Assembly (NCBI RefSeq): GCF_000226875.1
Contig: NZ_JH164926.1
Span: 1,621,214 to 1,685,213 of the forward strand
Length of the DNA stretch: 64,000 nt
DNA from: Neisseria shayeganii 871
GTDB lineage: Bacteria > Pseudomonadota > Gammaproteobacteria > Burkholderiales > Neisseriaceae
Reading direction: 5' to 3'
In this document: positions 44,121 through 50,896 of the stretch, piece by piece
Layout: each line of letters begins with the position of its first letter
How positions within the stretch are numbered: position 1 is the stretch's first letter
Made by a program: the position numbers and the translations under genes
Notes under the pieces: model-generated
Told to the model about the DNA's origin: nothing
Seen by the model: the letters and a program-made list of their open reading frames with translations, nothing else
Databases searched by the model: none

Positions 44121-44624
44121 ATGAAACCCACCGATATTTTTCAGGCTTCGGACACAAAAATGTTCGCGATGGAAAAACTGAATATTGCAGAAGTCCGCAA
44201 CTTCTGCGGCCTGTCTTTGGCCGAAGCGGCCGTCCATTGGGGCGGCGTGATGCCCGAACAATGGCTGGAAATGGAGCAGAACGCGGCAAACCTGCCCGAT
44301 GTTATCTCCGGCAAAATCTTAGCTTGCGCTGTCAAAGCGCATAATTTATATGCTGCCCTGCAATATTTGCCCCAAATTCCGGACGCACCCAAAGTCAGAT
44401 TGCCTGTTTACGCAACAGAAGCAGAAGCAGGCAACTGCCTCGATTTCCGCTGCTGGAACCATACGATGGTGCGGTATACCGCGCAGAAGCCTGCCGGTTT
44501 CGAAGTGGTGCTTTTCCCCGTGGCCGACTACCACCATTGGCGGGCAGCACAGCAACGTGACGACACTTGGGATAACCGTTGGTATTGGACTGCGGTTGAG
44601 TTTAACGGCTTCCAAGATTTCTAA
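44121..44624 (+). CDS. Hypothetical phage protein
   Basis: A 167-aa protein starting MKPTDIFQASDTKMFAMEKL. The first 60 residues look like a helix-turn-helix (VRNFCGLSLAEAAVHWGG); the rest (FRCWNHTMVRYTAQKPAGFE, FPVADYHHWRAAQQ) is unknown. It follows the secreted nuclease and closes the repressor-led unit; two copies of the repeated phage element follow. It may be a regulator or lysogen-expressed cargo. Confidence 0.6.
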   Translation: MKPTDIFQASDTKMFAMEKLNIAEVRNFCGLSLAEAAVHWGGVMPEQWLEMEQNAANLPDVISGKILACAVKAHNLYAALQYLPQIPDAPKVRLPVYATEAEAGNCLDFRCWNHTMVRYTAQKPAGFEVVLFPVADYHHWRAAQQRDDTWDNRWYWTAVEFNGFQDF

Positions 44625-44686
44625 AATCTCTTTAAAAGACTCCGACTGAATAATCGTGTATGGTTATCGCGCGGCGCGGCATATTT

Positions 44687-44706
44687 TCTTAAAGCCCTTT
44701 AAAAGA
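44687..44706 (+). promoter_or_regulatory. Repeated 20-bp phage element, copy 4, with hairpin
   Basis: TCTTAAAGCCCTTTAAAAGA on the plus strand, identical to copy 3. A degenerate copy (CTAAAATCTCTTTAAAAGAC) lies 66 bp upstream at 44621-44640. Downstream comes CCAGACCC, then a hairpin AATCCCCATAACG...CGTTATGGGGATT with a T run and the endolysin ATG. It heads the rightward late operon. Confidence 0.65.
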
Positions 44707-44763
44707 CTCCAGACCCCCACCTCAAGCACAATCCCCATAACGCAACGTTATGGGGATTTTTCT

Positions 44764-45291
44764 ATGCCTACCGTCAAACCGCTGCCTGAACTGCTTTGGG
44801 TGGCCGAAGCCCGCCAACACATCGGCTTGGCCGAGATTCCGGGCAAAAAACACAACCCAATCATCATCAATATGCTGGCTGCCTTGAAGGCATGGTGGCG
44901 CGAGGACGAAACGCCTTGGTGCGGTACGTTTGTCGCCCACTGCCTGCGCCGTGCCGGCCGCCCGATCCCGCAACATTGGTACCGCGCCCGAGCCTATGCC
45001 GACGGCTACGGCACCCGCCTGAAGAAACCGGCCTACGGCTGTTTGGCAGTATTTGTGCGCCAAGGCGGCGGCCACGTCGGCTTTGTAGTAGGCATAACCA
45101 AAGACGGCTATCTGCTGGTCTTGGGCGGCAATCAGGGCAACCGGGTAAGCATTGCCAAATTTGGCGCCGACCGTGTGTTGGCCTATATCTGGCCGCACAG
45201 CGCACAGGGCAAACCCGCCTTGCCGGACGAAGGCCGCTACCAACTGCCTGTGTTGAGCAACAGCGGCGGCATCAGCCGCAACGAAGCCTAA
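44764..45291 (+). CDS. Endolysin-like NlpC/P60-type hydrolase (TIGR02594-like)
   Basis: A 175-aa putative peptidoglycan hydrolase. The likely catalytic Cys lies in PWCGTFVAHCLRRAG near residue 54 and the His in GGGHVGFVVG near 103, as in CHAP/NlpC-type amidases. The gene heads the lysis block. It starts straight after a hairpin and T run with no ordinary Shine-Dalgarno, so hairpin formation may affect both transcription and translation. No signal peptide is visible; a holin would be needed. Confidence 0.8.
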   Translation: MPTVKPLPELLWVAEARQHIGLAEIPGKKHNPIIINMLAALKAWWREDETPWCGTFVAHCLRRAGRPIPQHWYRARAYADGYGTRLKKPAYGCLAVFVRQGGGHVGFVVGITKDGYLLVLGGNQGNRVSIAKFGADRVLAYIWPHSAQGKPALPDEGRYQLPVLSNSGGISRNEA

Positions 45292-45300
45292 ACCGTTTAC

Positions 45301-45403
45301 GGCTGCCCATACCACCGAATGCCTGAGTGTCAGCGCGCCCGAGCATCAGAGCAACGGCTGAAAGCCCGAGCGCCGGCACACCCGAGCATCGGTATGGGCA
45401 GCC
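45301..45403 (+). ncRNA. Structured intergenic RNA candidate
   Basis: GGCTGCCCATACC and its exact complement GGTATGGGCAGCC (13 bp) enclose about 77 bases containing further dyads and three copies of a CCCGAGC box. It lies between the endolysin and a small basic gene in a 135-bp gap. Strong nested pairing without an open reading frame suggests a functional RNA structure or a leader of the downstream gene. Confidence 0.4.
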
Positions 45404-45426
45404 ACCCATTTCCATCAGGAGCAAAC

Positions 45427-45603
45427 ATGAAAAACCTTGTCGCATTGGCCTTGTCGCTGGCCGGCACCCATCAGCCGGTGATGCCGAACTTTGAAGCTGC
45501 AGCAGTATCCGGCCCCAGCCGCCCGGCATGGGGCGGCACACACAGACACAGCGGCGTGGCCAAAGCCCGCCGTGCGGCCAAACGCAGAAAGGCACGGCGA
45601 TGA
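45427..45603 (+). CDS. Small basic phage protein
   Basis: A 58-aa protein starting MKNLVALALSLAGTHQ with a hydrophobic N-terminus and strongly basic tail (AKARRAAKRRKARR). A good AGGAG lies before the ATG, and the stop overlaps the next start (ATGA). It may be a signal-anchored lysis accessory protein. No family recognised. Confidence 0.55.
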   Translation: MKNLVALALSLAGTHQPVMPNFEAAAVSGPSRPAWGGTHRHSGVAKARRAAKRRKARR

Positions 45604-45827
45604 AAAACTGGCTTGCCGAGCTGTTTTGTAACCCCGCTACCGGCAAATTGAGCCACAGCAAGCTGTGGGCCAATTTAGCCAGCGCCGGGGCGACCTATCA
45701 GTTTCTGCGGCTGGATGTCCAACCGTGGGAGATTTGGGCAGTGTATCTGGGCTGTGTGGGCGGTTATGCCGTAGCACGGCGTTGGATTGCCGCCAAAGTA
45801 CAAATCCAACAAGAGGAGGGACAGTGA
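45600..45827 (+). CDS. Holin-like membrane protein
   Basis: A 75-aa protein starting MKNWLAELFCNPATGKLSHS. The segment IWAVYLGCVGGYAVARRW is membrane-spanning and the preceding stretch may be a second span. Place (between endolysin and spanin genes), size and coupling (ATGA with the spanin) suggest a holin, but no family signature proves it. It may match the DUF2644-type proteins of related prophages. Confidence 0.65.
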   Translation: MKNWLAELFCNPATGKLSHSKLWANLASAGATYQFLRLDVQPWEIWAVYLGCVGGYAVARRWIAAKVQIQQEEGQ

Positions 45828-46240
45828 TGATCCCAATGAGTGCGTGGCTTTGGCTGCGACGTTTGTGGCCGCTTTGGGTGGTATTGATGGCCGCAGCACT
45901 GGCCTACCACATAGGTTACCAAGGTGCGGCAGACAAATACCGTGCTGAGAAAGCGCAACTGGTGGCGGACTACCAAACCGCCGCCTTGCAGGCCGAGCAG
46001 GCGTATGCGGCCAAACTGGCCGAAGCCGCCGCCGAAAAACAACGCTGGATGGATTACAGCCAGCGCCAATCCCAACAACTGGCCGCTGCCGCCCGCCGAT
46101 TGGATGCACAGCAAGGCCAAATCAAACAGGAGATACCTCATGCGATTCAGCGCGATTCAGCAGGCGGCGATGCTTGCCGTCCCGGTCTTGGCCCTGACGG
46201 CCTGCAGCTCTACCGCCAAGCCCTTGGCTACCCCGGTTAA
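45827..46240 (+). CDS. Inner-membrane spanin (Rz-like)
   Basis: A 137-aa protein with one N-terminal membrane anchor (LWPLWVVLMAAALAYHIG) and a long coiled coil (KAQLVADYQTAALQAEQAYA, AAEKQRWMDYSQRQSQ), the layout of an i-spanin that fuses inner and outer membranes during lysis. GGAGGG lies before the ATG. The C-terminus carries the start of the outer spanin gene in another frame. Confidence 0.8.
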   Translation: MIPMSAWLWLRRLWPLWVVLMAAALAYHIGYQGAADKYRAEKAQLVADYQTAALQAEQAYAAKLAEAAAEKQRWMDYSQRQSQQLAAAARRLDAQQGQIKQEIPHAIQRDSAGGDACRPGLGPDGLQLYRQALGYPG

Positions 46241-46445
46241 AGTAGTGGAGCGGGCGGTATTGCCACCGGTGCCTGCCGAGTTGCTGGCCGAACACGACAA
46301 GCCCGCCGCCCCGCTTTCAGGTAGCCCGAAAGATTTGCTGGAGCACGCCGCCGACTACGGCGCATGGTGCCGCAAACGCGATGCCCAAGTGCAGGGTTGG
46401 CAGGATTGGTACAAAGAGGGAGAGCGGCATGAGCGATCTGATTGA
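46140..46445 (+). CDS. Outer-membrane spanin lipoprotein (Rz1-like)
   Basis: A 101-aa lipoprotein starting MRFSAIQQAAMLAVPVLALT with a lipobox (LTAC) at about residue 22 and a proline-containing mature part (VLPPVPAELLAEHDKPAAPL). It begins inside the i-spanin gene in the +1 frame, a typical embedded or overlapping spanin pair. AGGAG lies 7 bp upstream of ATG. Confidence 0.8.
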   Translation: MRFSAIQQAAMLAVPVLALTACSSTAKPLATPVKVVERAVLPPVPAELLAEHDKPAAPLSGSPKDLLEHAADYGAWCRKRDAQVQGWQDWYKEGERHERSD

Positions 46446-46635
46446 CCGTGCCGCCGAAGAAGAAGCGCTGTTTTTAGCCGAAGCTTTGGCCAAACACCCT
46501 ACACCCAGAACCACCGGCAGCTACAGCCACTGCGAAGACTGCGGCGAACCCATCCCCGAAGCGCGGCAGAAAGCCGTTCCCGGCTGCACCCGCTGCATCA
46601 TCTGCCAGCAATATCATGAGATTGGATTTCCCTAA
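46429..46635 (+). CDS. TraR/DksA-family zinc finger protein
   Basis: A 68-aa protein with a four-cysteine zinc finger (HCEDCGEPIPEARQK...GCTRCIICQQ). TraR-type proteins bind RNA polymerase through the secondary channel without ppGpp, changing host transcription. It overlaps the outer spanin by 17 bp and sits between lysis and packaging genes, as in several Mu-like phages. It could help late transcription. Confidence 0.88.
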   Translation: MSDLIDRAAEEEALFLAEALAKHPTPRTTGSYSHCEDCGEPIPEARQKAVPGCTRCIICQQYHEIGFP

Positions 46636-46958
46636 TGGACAATAAAACCTTTATCAGTATTGAATTTTGGCAGTTGGTCGGCTTCCTGCTGTCTTTTCTC
46701 GGCGTGTGCTGGGGCTTCGGAAAAATGCTGTTGGCACAGTTTCAGACACAACAAAACGAGCGGCAGAAACAGCATGAACGGCTACACAGCAAAGTCGAAC
46801 AGATGGAGCGGCAGCTTGGCGAGTTCAACGCCGCCTTGCCGATGACCTATGTATTGCGTGATGACTACCTGCGCAACCAAGTGGTGCTGGAAGCCAAGAT
46901 CGACAACATCAGCGAAAAACTGACCGAGATTTACAAAATGGAGAGTGCCCGAAAATGA
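46635..46958 (+). CDS. Mu gp25-like protein (DUF2730)
   Basis: A 107-aa protein with a single N-terminal membrane span (FWQLVGFLLSFLGVCWGFG) and a coiled-coil tail (ERQKQHERLHSKVEQMERQL). It matches the DUF2730/gp25 class found before the terminase genes of Mu-like phages. The stop overlaps the next start (ATGA). Function unknown. Confidence 0.8.
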   Translation: MDNKTFISIEFWQLVGFLLSFLGVCWGFGKMLLAQFQTQQNERQKQHERLHSKVEQMERQLGEFNAALPMTYVLRDDYLRNQVVLEAKIDNISEKLTEIYKMESARK

Positions 46959-47272
46959 TTAGTGAAGAACTGATGGCCAAAGCCCGGCGGGAAGGTATGC
47001 GCTGGAACATCATCAACACCCTCAACAAAGCCCGCCCGCACACTGCGCCGGAAACCCTGCTGCTGGACATCATGAATGCGATTTATCCGCAAACCACCGC
47101 GCTCGAATTGCGCCAGCAACTGGATTATCTGGCCGACCGAAAGCTGATTGACTTGAGCAAAACGCCGCACGGTTTGTGGTTTGCCGACCTGACCAGCTTG
47201 GGTGTCGATATTGCCGAATACACGGTGGAGTGCCGTCCCGGCATTGCCCGTCCTGAGAAAGTGTGGGTGTGA
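46955..47272 (+). CDS. Mu gp26-like winged-helix protein
   Basis: A 105-aa protein starting MISEELMAKARREGMRWNII with LRQQLDYLADRKLIDLSKT, a likely winged-helix. Its position between the gp25-like and small terminase genes matches Mu gp26. Function unknown; it may assist packaging. Confidence 0.78.
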   Translation: MISEELMAKARREGMRWNIINTLNKARPHTAPETLLLDIMNAIYPQTTALELRQQLDYLADRKLIDLSKTPHGLWFADLTSLGVDIAEYTVECRPGIARPEKVWV

Positions 47273-47273
47273 T

Positions 47274-47819
47274 ATGGCACGCCGCAGCACCATAGAGCAG
47301 CTGCCGGAAAACGTGCGCCACGCATTTGAGCGCAAGCTGGTGGAAAACGGTTTTTCCGACTATCAGGCCATTGCCGAATGGCTGAACGAACAGGGCTACG
47401 AAATCAGCCGCTCTGCCGCCCACCGCTACGGGCAGAAAGTGGAGCGGCGTTTCAAATCCATTAAAGCCAGCACCGAAGCCGCGCGTTTGCTGGCCGAAAA
47501 AGCTGCCGACGACGACAACACATTATCCGCCGCGCTGACATCGATGATTCAGGACGAGTTGTTTCAGGCGCTGATAGAAGTGGGCGACCAAGGCGAGATG
47601 GCGCCCAAAGAGCGCTTGGGCATGATGGCCGCCACCGCCAAGAACATCGCGCCTTTGATTTCCGCCACCACCCGGTTGAAACAGTTTCAGGCAGCCTTGA
47701 AAGACAAGATGGCGCGCAAGTTTGCCGAACTGGAAGCCGAGTCGGCCAAACAGGAAAGCGGCCTTGATCCGGAAACCCTGCAGCGTATCCGGCAGGAAGT
47801 CTACGGGGTGTTTTCGTGA
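47274..47819 (+). CDS. Small terminase subunit (Mu gp27-like, DUF3486)
   Basis: A 181-aa DNA-recognition subunit of the packaging motor. The N-terminus (RRSTIEQLPENVRHAFERKL, then WLNEQGYEISRSAAHRYGQK) is a DNA-binding region of the DUF3486 family, followed by a helical oligomerisation region. The stop overlaps the GTG start of the large subunit. Confidence 0.87.
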   Translation: MARRSTIEQLPENVRHAFERKLVENGFSDYQAIAEWLNEQGYEISRSAAHRYGQKVERRFKSIKASTEAARLLAEKAADDDNTLSAALTSMIQDELFQALIEVGDQGEMAPKERLGMMAATAKNIAPLISATTRLKQFQAALKDKMARKFAELEAESAKQESGLDPETLQRIRQEVYGVFS

Positions 47820-49117
47820 AGCGGCCGGCCTTAACCCTGTTCCCGTACCAGCAGCGCTGGCTGGCCGATACCAGCCGCTTCAAGGTCGGCATGTTTGCCC
47901 GTCAGACGGGCAAAACCTTTACCACCACCTTGGAAATCGTGCTGGATTGTCTGGATGCCGAAGCACAGGGCAAACGCACGCGCTGGGTGATTTTGTCGCG
48001 CGGCGAGCGGCAGGCGAAGGAGGCCATGAACGAAGGCGTGAAGCGTCATTTGGAGGCAGCCGGCATTGCCTGCGAAGTGATGCAGGTGCCGTTTGACGCC
48101 ACCACCAATGCGCTGGAAGTGGTGCTGCCCGGCGGCAGCAAAATCACTGCCTTGCCCGCCAACCCGGATACCGCCCGCGGCTTCTCGGCCAATGTGTTTT
48201 TGGACGAATTTGCCTTCCACAAAGACAGCCGCGAAATCTGGAAAGCCCTGTTTCCGGTGATTTCCGCCGGCTGGAAGCTGCGCGTGGTTTCCACACCCAA
48301 CGGCAAAGGCAATAAGTTTTACGAGCTGGTAACCGATGCGGCCAATACCGAATGGAGCCGCCACATTGTCGATATTCATCAGGCGGTGGCCGACGGTTTG
48401 CCGCGTGATGTGGCGCAATTGAAAAAAGGTCTGAACGACCCGGATGCCTGGGCGCAGGAATTTGAGTTGCAATGGCTGGATGAAGCCAGCGCCTGGCTCT
48501 CTTATGACCTGATCCACGGCGTTGAAAACGAGTTGGCCGGGCTACCTGAACACTACAGCGGCAATCCCTGTTATGTCGGCGTCGATATCGGCATCCGCAA
48601 CGACTTGTTCGTGGTATGGGTGTTGGAGCAGGTGGGCGATGTGCTATGGACACGGGAACTGATTACCCGCCGGCGTGCCAGCTTTGCCGAGCAAGATGCT
48701 TTGCTGGATGCGGTATTCGAACGCTACCGCATATTGCGCTGCTGTATGGACAAAACCGGCATGGGCGAAAAGCCGGTAGAAGACGCCCAGCGCCGCCACG
48801 GCGAAAGCCGGGTGGAAGGTGTGCTGTTTACCACGGCTTCCAAGCTGGCTTTGGCCACCATCGGCAAAGAGGCGTTTGAGGACAAAACTATCCGCATTCC
48901 GGTCAATCAAGACCTGCGGGCGGATTTGCACAAGCTGCAGAAAACCACCAGCGCGACCGGCGCGCCCCGCTTTGTGGCGGAAAGCGATGCCAACGGCCAC
49001 GCCGACCGCACTTGGGCTTGCTTTCTGGCGCTCAACGCCGCCCACGGCGATACCGGCCCCGTGCGGGTGGCCAGCCGTCCGGCACGGCGCGGCAGCCGGA
49101 TAACAAGAGGATATTGA
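47816..49117 (+). CDS. Large terminase subunit (Mu gp28-like)
   Basis: A 433-aa packaging motor and nuclease. ATPase: Walker A GMFARQTGKTF near residue 27 and Walker B VFLDEFAF near 125. C-terminal RNase H-like nuclease: VGVDIGIRNDLFVVW near 247 and a later acidic residue in the C-terminal part. GTG start, coupled to the small subunit (GTGA). A DUS lies at 48541 inside the gene. Confidence 0.93.
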   Translation: MKRPALTLFPYQQRWLADTSRFKVGMFARQTGKTFTTTLEIVLDCLDAEAQGKRTRWVILSRGERQAKEAMNEGVKRHLEAAGIACEVMQVPFDATTNALEVVLPGGSKITALPANPDTARGFSANVFLDEFAFHKDSREIWKALFPVISAGWKLRVVSTPNGKGNKFYELVTDAANTEWSRHIVDIHQAVADGLPRDVAQLKKGLNDPDAWAQEFELQWLDEASAWLSYDLIHGVENELAGLPEHYSGNPCYVGVDIGIRNDLFVVWVLEQVGDVLWTRELITRRRASFAEQDALLDAVFERYRILRCCMDKTGMGEKPVEDAQRRHGESRVEGVLFTTASKLALATIGKEAFEDKTIRIPVNQDLRADLHKLQKTTSATGAPRFVAESDANGHADRTWACFLALNAAHGDTGPVRVASRPARRGSRITRGY

Positions 49118-49118
49118 G

Positions 49119-49391
49119 ATGAAACCGGTTCATGTGATTCTGTTCCTGTTTATTGCCCCTCTACTGCTGGTGGCTGCCGTTATCGGCGGCACAGTCGGGC
49201 TGTTGTTTACGTTGTTCCGTCTTTTCGCGCTGCTCTATGCGGCCGTAACCGTTCCCTTGCTGATGCTGTTGGAAGTATTTTCACCCGAGAAATATACACG
49301 CCGCAGTTTGCCTGACGCGGCCAGATATACCCTTAACGAGATACGCGAAGACTGGGTATCCGTTTTTGAAAAATTCAACCCCCATCCCTGA
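49119..49391 (+). CDS. Small two-span membrane protein
   Basis: A 90-aa protein with two to three hydrophobic segments (VILFLFIAPLLLVAAVIGG, then LFTLFRLFALLYAAVTVPLL) and a charged tail. It sits between terminase and portal, where Mu-like phages have no membrane protein. The start is 2 bp after the terminase stop. It could be lysogen cargo, exclusion protein or an immunity-type protein for the MuF toxin-like domain, but there is no direct support. Confidence 0.65.
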   Translation: MKPVHVILFLFIAPLLLVAAVIGGTVGLLFTLFRLFALLYAAVTVPLLMLLEVFSPEKYTRRSLPDAARYTLNEIREDWVSVFEKFNPHP

Positions 49392-49399
49392 GTACAGCC

Positions 49400-50896
49400 A
49401 TGCCCAAACCCCACTTCAAACTCAAAACCGGCAGCGGTGCCGTTACCTTCAAGCCGGACGACCTCGCCGCCCATATCGCCGTTTCCCACCGCCTCGGCAT
49501 GGGCGGTTTTGGCGGCTGGCTGCCAAATCCCGACCCCGTGCTGCGTAAAACCGGCAAACGCATCGCGGTGTACCGCGAACTGCTGCGCGACCCGGTGGTG
49601 GGCGGCCATGTGCGCCGCCGCAAAGCCTCGGTCGCCCGTTTGGATTGGCGGCTGGATGGCGACGAAGTGGCCGATAAAGTCCGCGCCACCGTAGACAGCC
49701 TGTTGGTCGGCTTTGATACCTATGCACTGGTTAAAGACATCCTCAATGCCACCCTGTTCGGTTACCAGCCGCTGGAAATTCTGTGGAGCAAGCAGGGCCG
49801 TCTGTGGCTACCTGAAAAGGTGTTGGCCAAGCCGCAAGAGTGGTTCGGTTTTGATGATGACGGCCGTTTGTACTTTACCTCTGACGGTGTGGCTACCGAG
49901 CCGCTGCCGGACTACAAATTCTTGTGTCCGACCCAAGAGGCCAGCTACGACAACCCTTACGGCATGGGCGATTTAAGCTTGGTATTTTGGCCGTGTACTT
50001 TCAAGCGCGGCGGCCTCAAATTCTGGGCGGAGTTCACAGAAAAGTATGGCGGCAGCTGGGCGATTGCCAAAGAGCCGCGCAGCAACACCCCGGCGGACAC
50101 CGAAAAACTGCTGGACGCACTGGAAATGCTGCTCTCCAATGCGGTGGCCAGCATTCCGAACGATTCCAGCGTGGAGATTATGGAGCCGACCGGGCGCGCC
50201 AGTTCGGTGGACGCTTTCGACAAGTTGATTCGTTACTGTCGCTCCGAAATCGCCATCGCGCTGCTTGGTCAAGACCAAACCACCGAAAAAGACACCAACC
50301 ACGCCAGTGCCACCGCCGGTTTGGAAGTCACCGACGATATCCGCGACAGCGACAGCCGTTTGGTAGAGAGTGCGTTCAACCAACTGATTGAGTGGGTGGT
50401 GCGGCTGAATTTCGGCGATGTACCTTGTCCTACCTTCCAGTTGTACGAAACCGAAGAGACCGGCACTAAAGAACGCGCCGAACGCGACCATTTGCTGACG
50501 CAATCTGGTGCAAGACTCAGCAATCAATACTTTCAGCGTGCCTACGGGCTGGAAGAAGGGGATTTGATTGAACCGGAAACAGAAACGGCAAAAGGGACGC
50601 CAGCGTCCCTTTTGGCAGACTTTGCCGAAAATGTGCCGGAGTGGCCGCAGGATTTGGCCGACAAACTGGCGGTGTTGATGCCCGATGCCGCCGCGTTAAA
50701 CCGCCAAAGCGACGCCATGTGGCAGGCGGTTGCGGATCGGATTAACGGCGTGGCCGGCGAAGACGCACTGTTGGAAGCCTTGGCGGCTGCCTACCCGCAC
50801 ATGAACACCGACGAATTGGAAGCGGCGCTGACGCAGATGCTGTTTGTCAGCAGCGTTTTGGGGCGTTTGAATACCGAGAGTGAGTTGTCATCATGA
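49400..50896 (+). CDS. Portal protein (Mu gp29-like, DUF935)
   Basis: A 498-aa portal through which DNA enters the head. Diagnostic sections are FGGWLPNPDPVLRKTGKRI, YPYGMGDLSLVFWPC-like NPYGMGDLSLVFWPCTFKRG, and EIAIALLGQDQTTEK near residue 290. It overlaps the MuF gene by 4 bp. A terminator-like palindrome lies inside the coding sequence at 50590-50613 and a DUS at 49808. Confidence 0.92.
   Translation: MPKPHFKLKTGSGAVTFKPDDLAAHIAVSHRLGMGGFGGWLPNPDPVLRKTGKRIAVYRELLRDPVVGGHVRRRKASVARLDWRLDGDEVADKVRATVDSLLVGFDTYALVKDILNATLFGYQPLEILWSKQGRLWLPEKVLAKPQEWFGFDDDGRLYFTSDGVATEPLPDYKFLCPTQEASYDNPYGMGDLSLVFWPCTFKRGGLKFWAEFTEKYGGSWAIAKEPRSNTPADTEKLLDALEMLLSNAVASIPNDSSVEIMEPTGRASSVDAFDKLIRYCRSEIAIALLGQDQTTEKDTNHASATAGLEVTDDIRDSDSRLVESAFNQLIEWVVRLNFGDVPCPTFQLYETEETGTKERAERDHLLTQSGARLSNQYFQRAYGLEEGDLIEPETETAKGTPASLLADFAENVPEWPQDLADKLAVLMPDAAALNRQSDAMWQAVADRINGVAGEDALLEALAAAYPHMNTDELEAALTQMLFVSSVLGRLNTESELSS
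50590..50613. repeat. Palindrome inside the portal gene
   Basis: AAAAGGGACGC-CA-GCGTCCCTTTT, a 24-bp hairpin differing by one base from the terminator at 14009-14032. It is translated in frame (AKGTPASLL) and lies late in the portal gene. It could lower transcription of the genes downstream. Confidence 0.7.
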
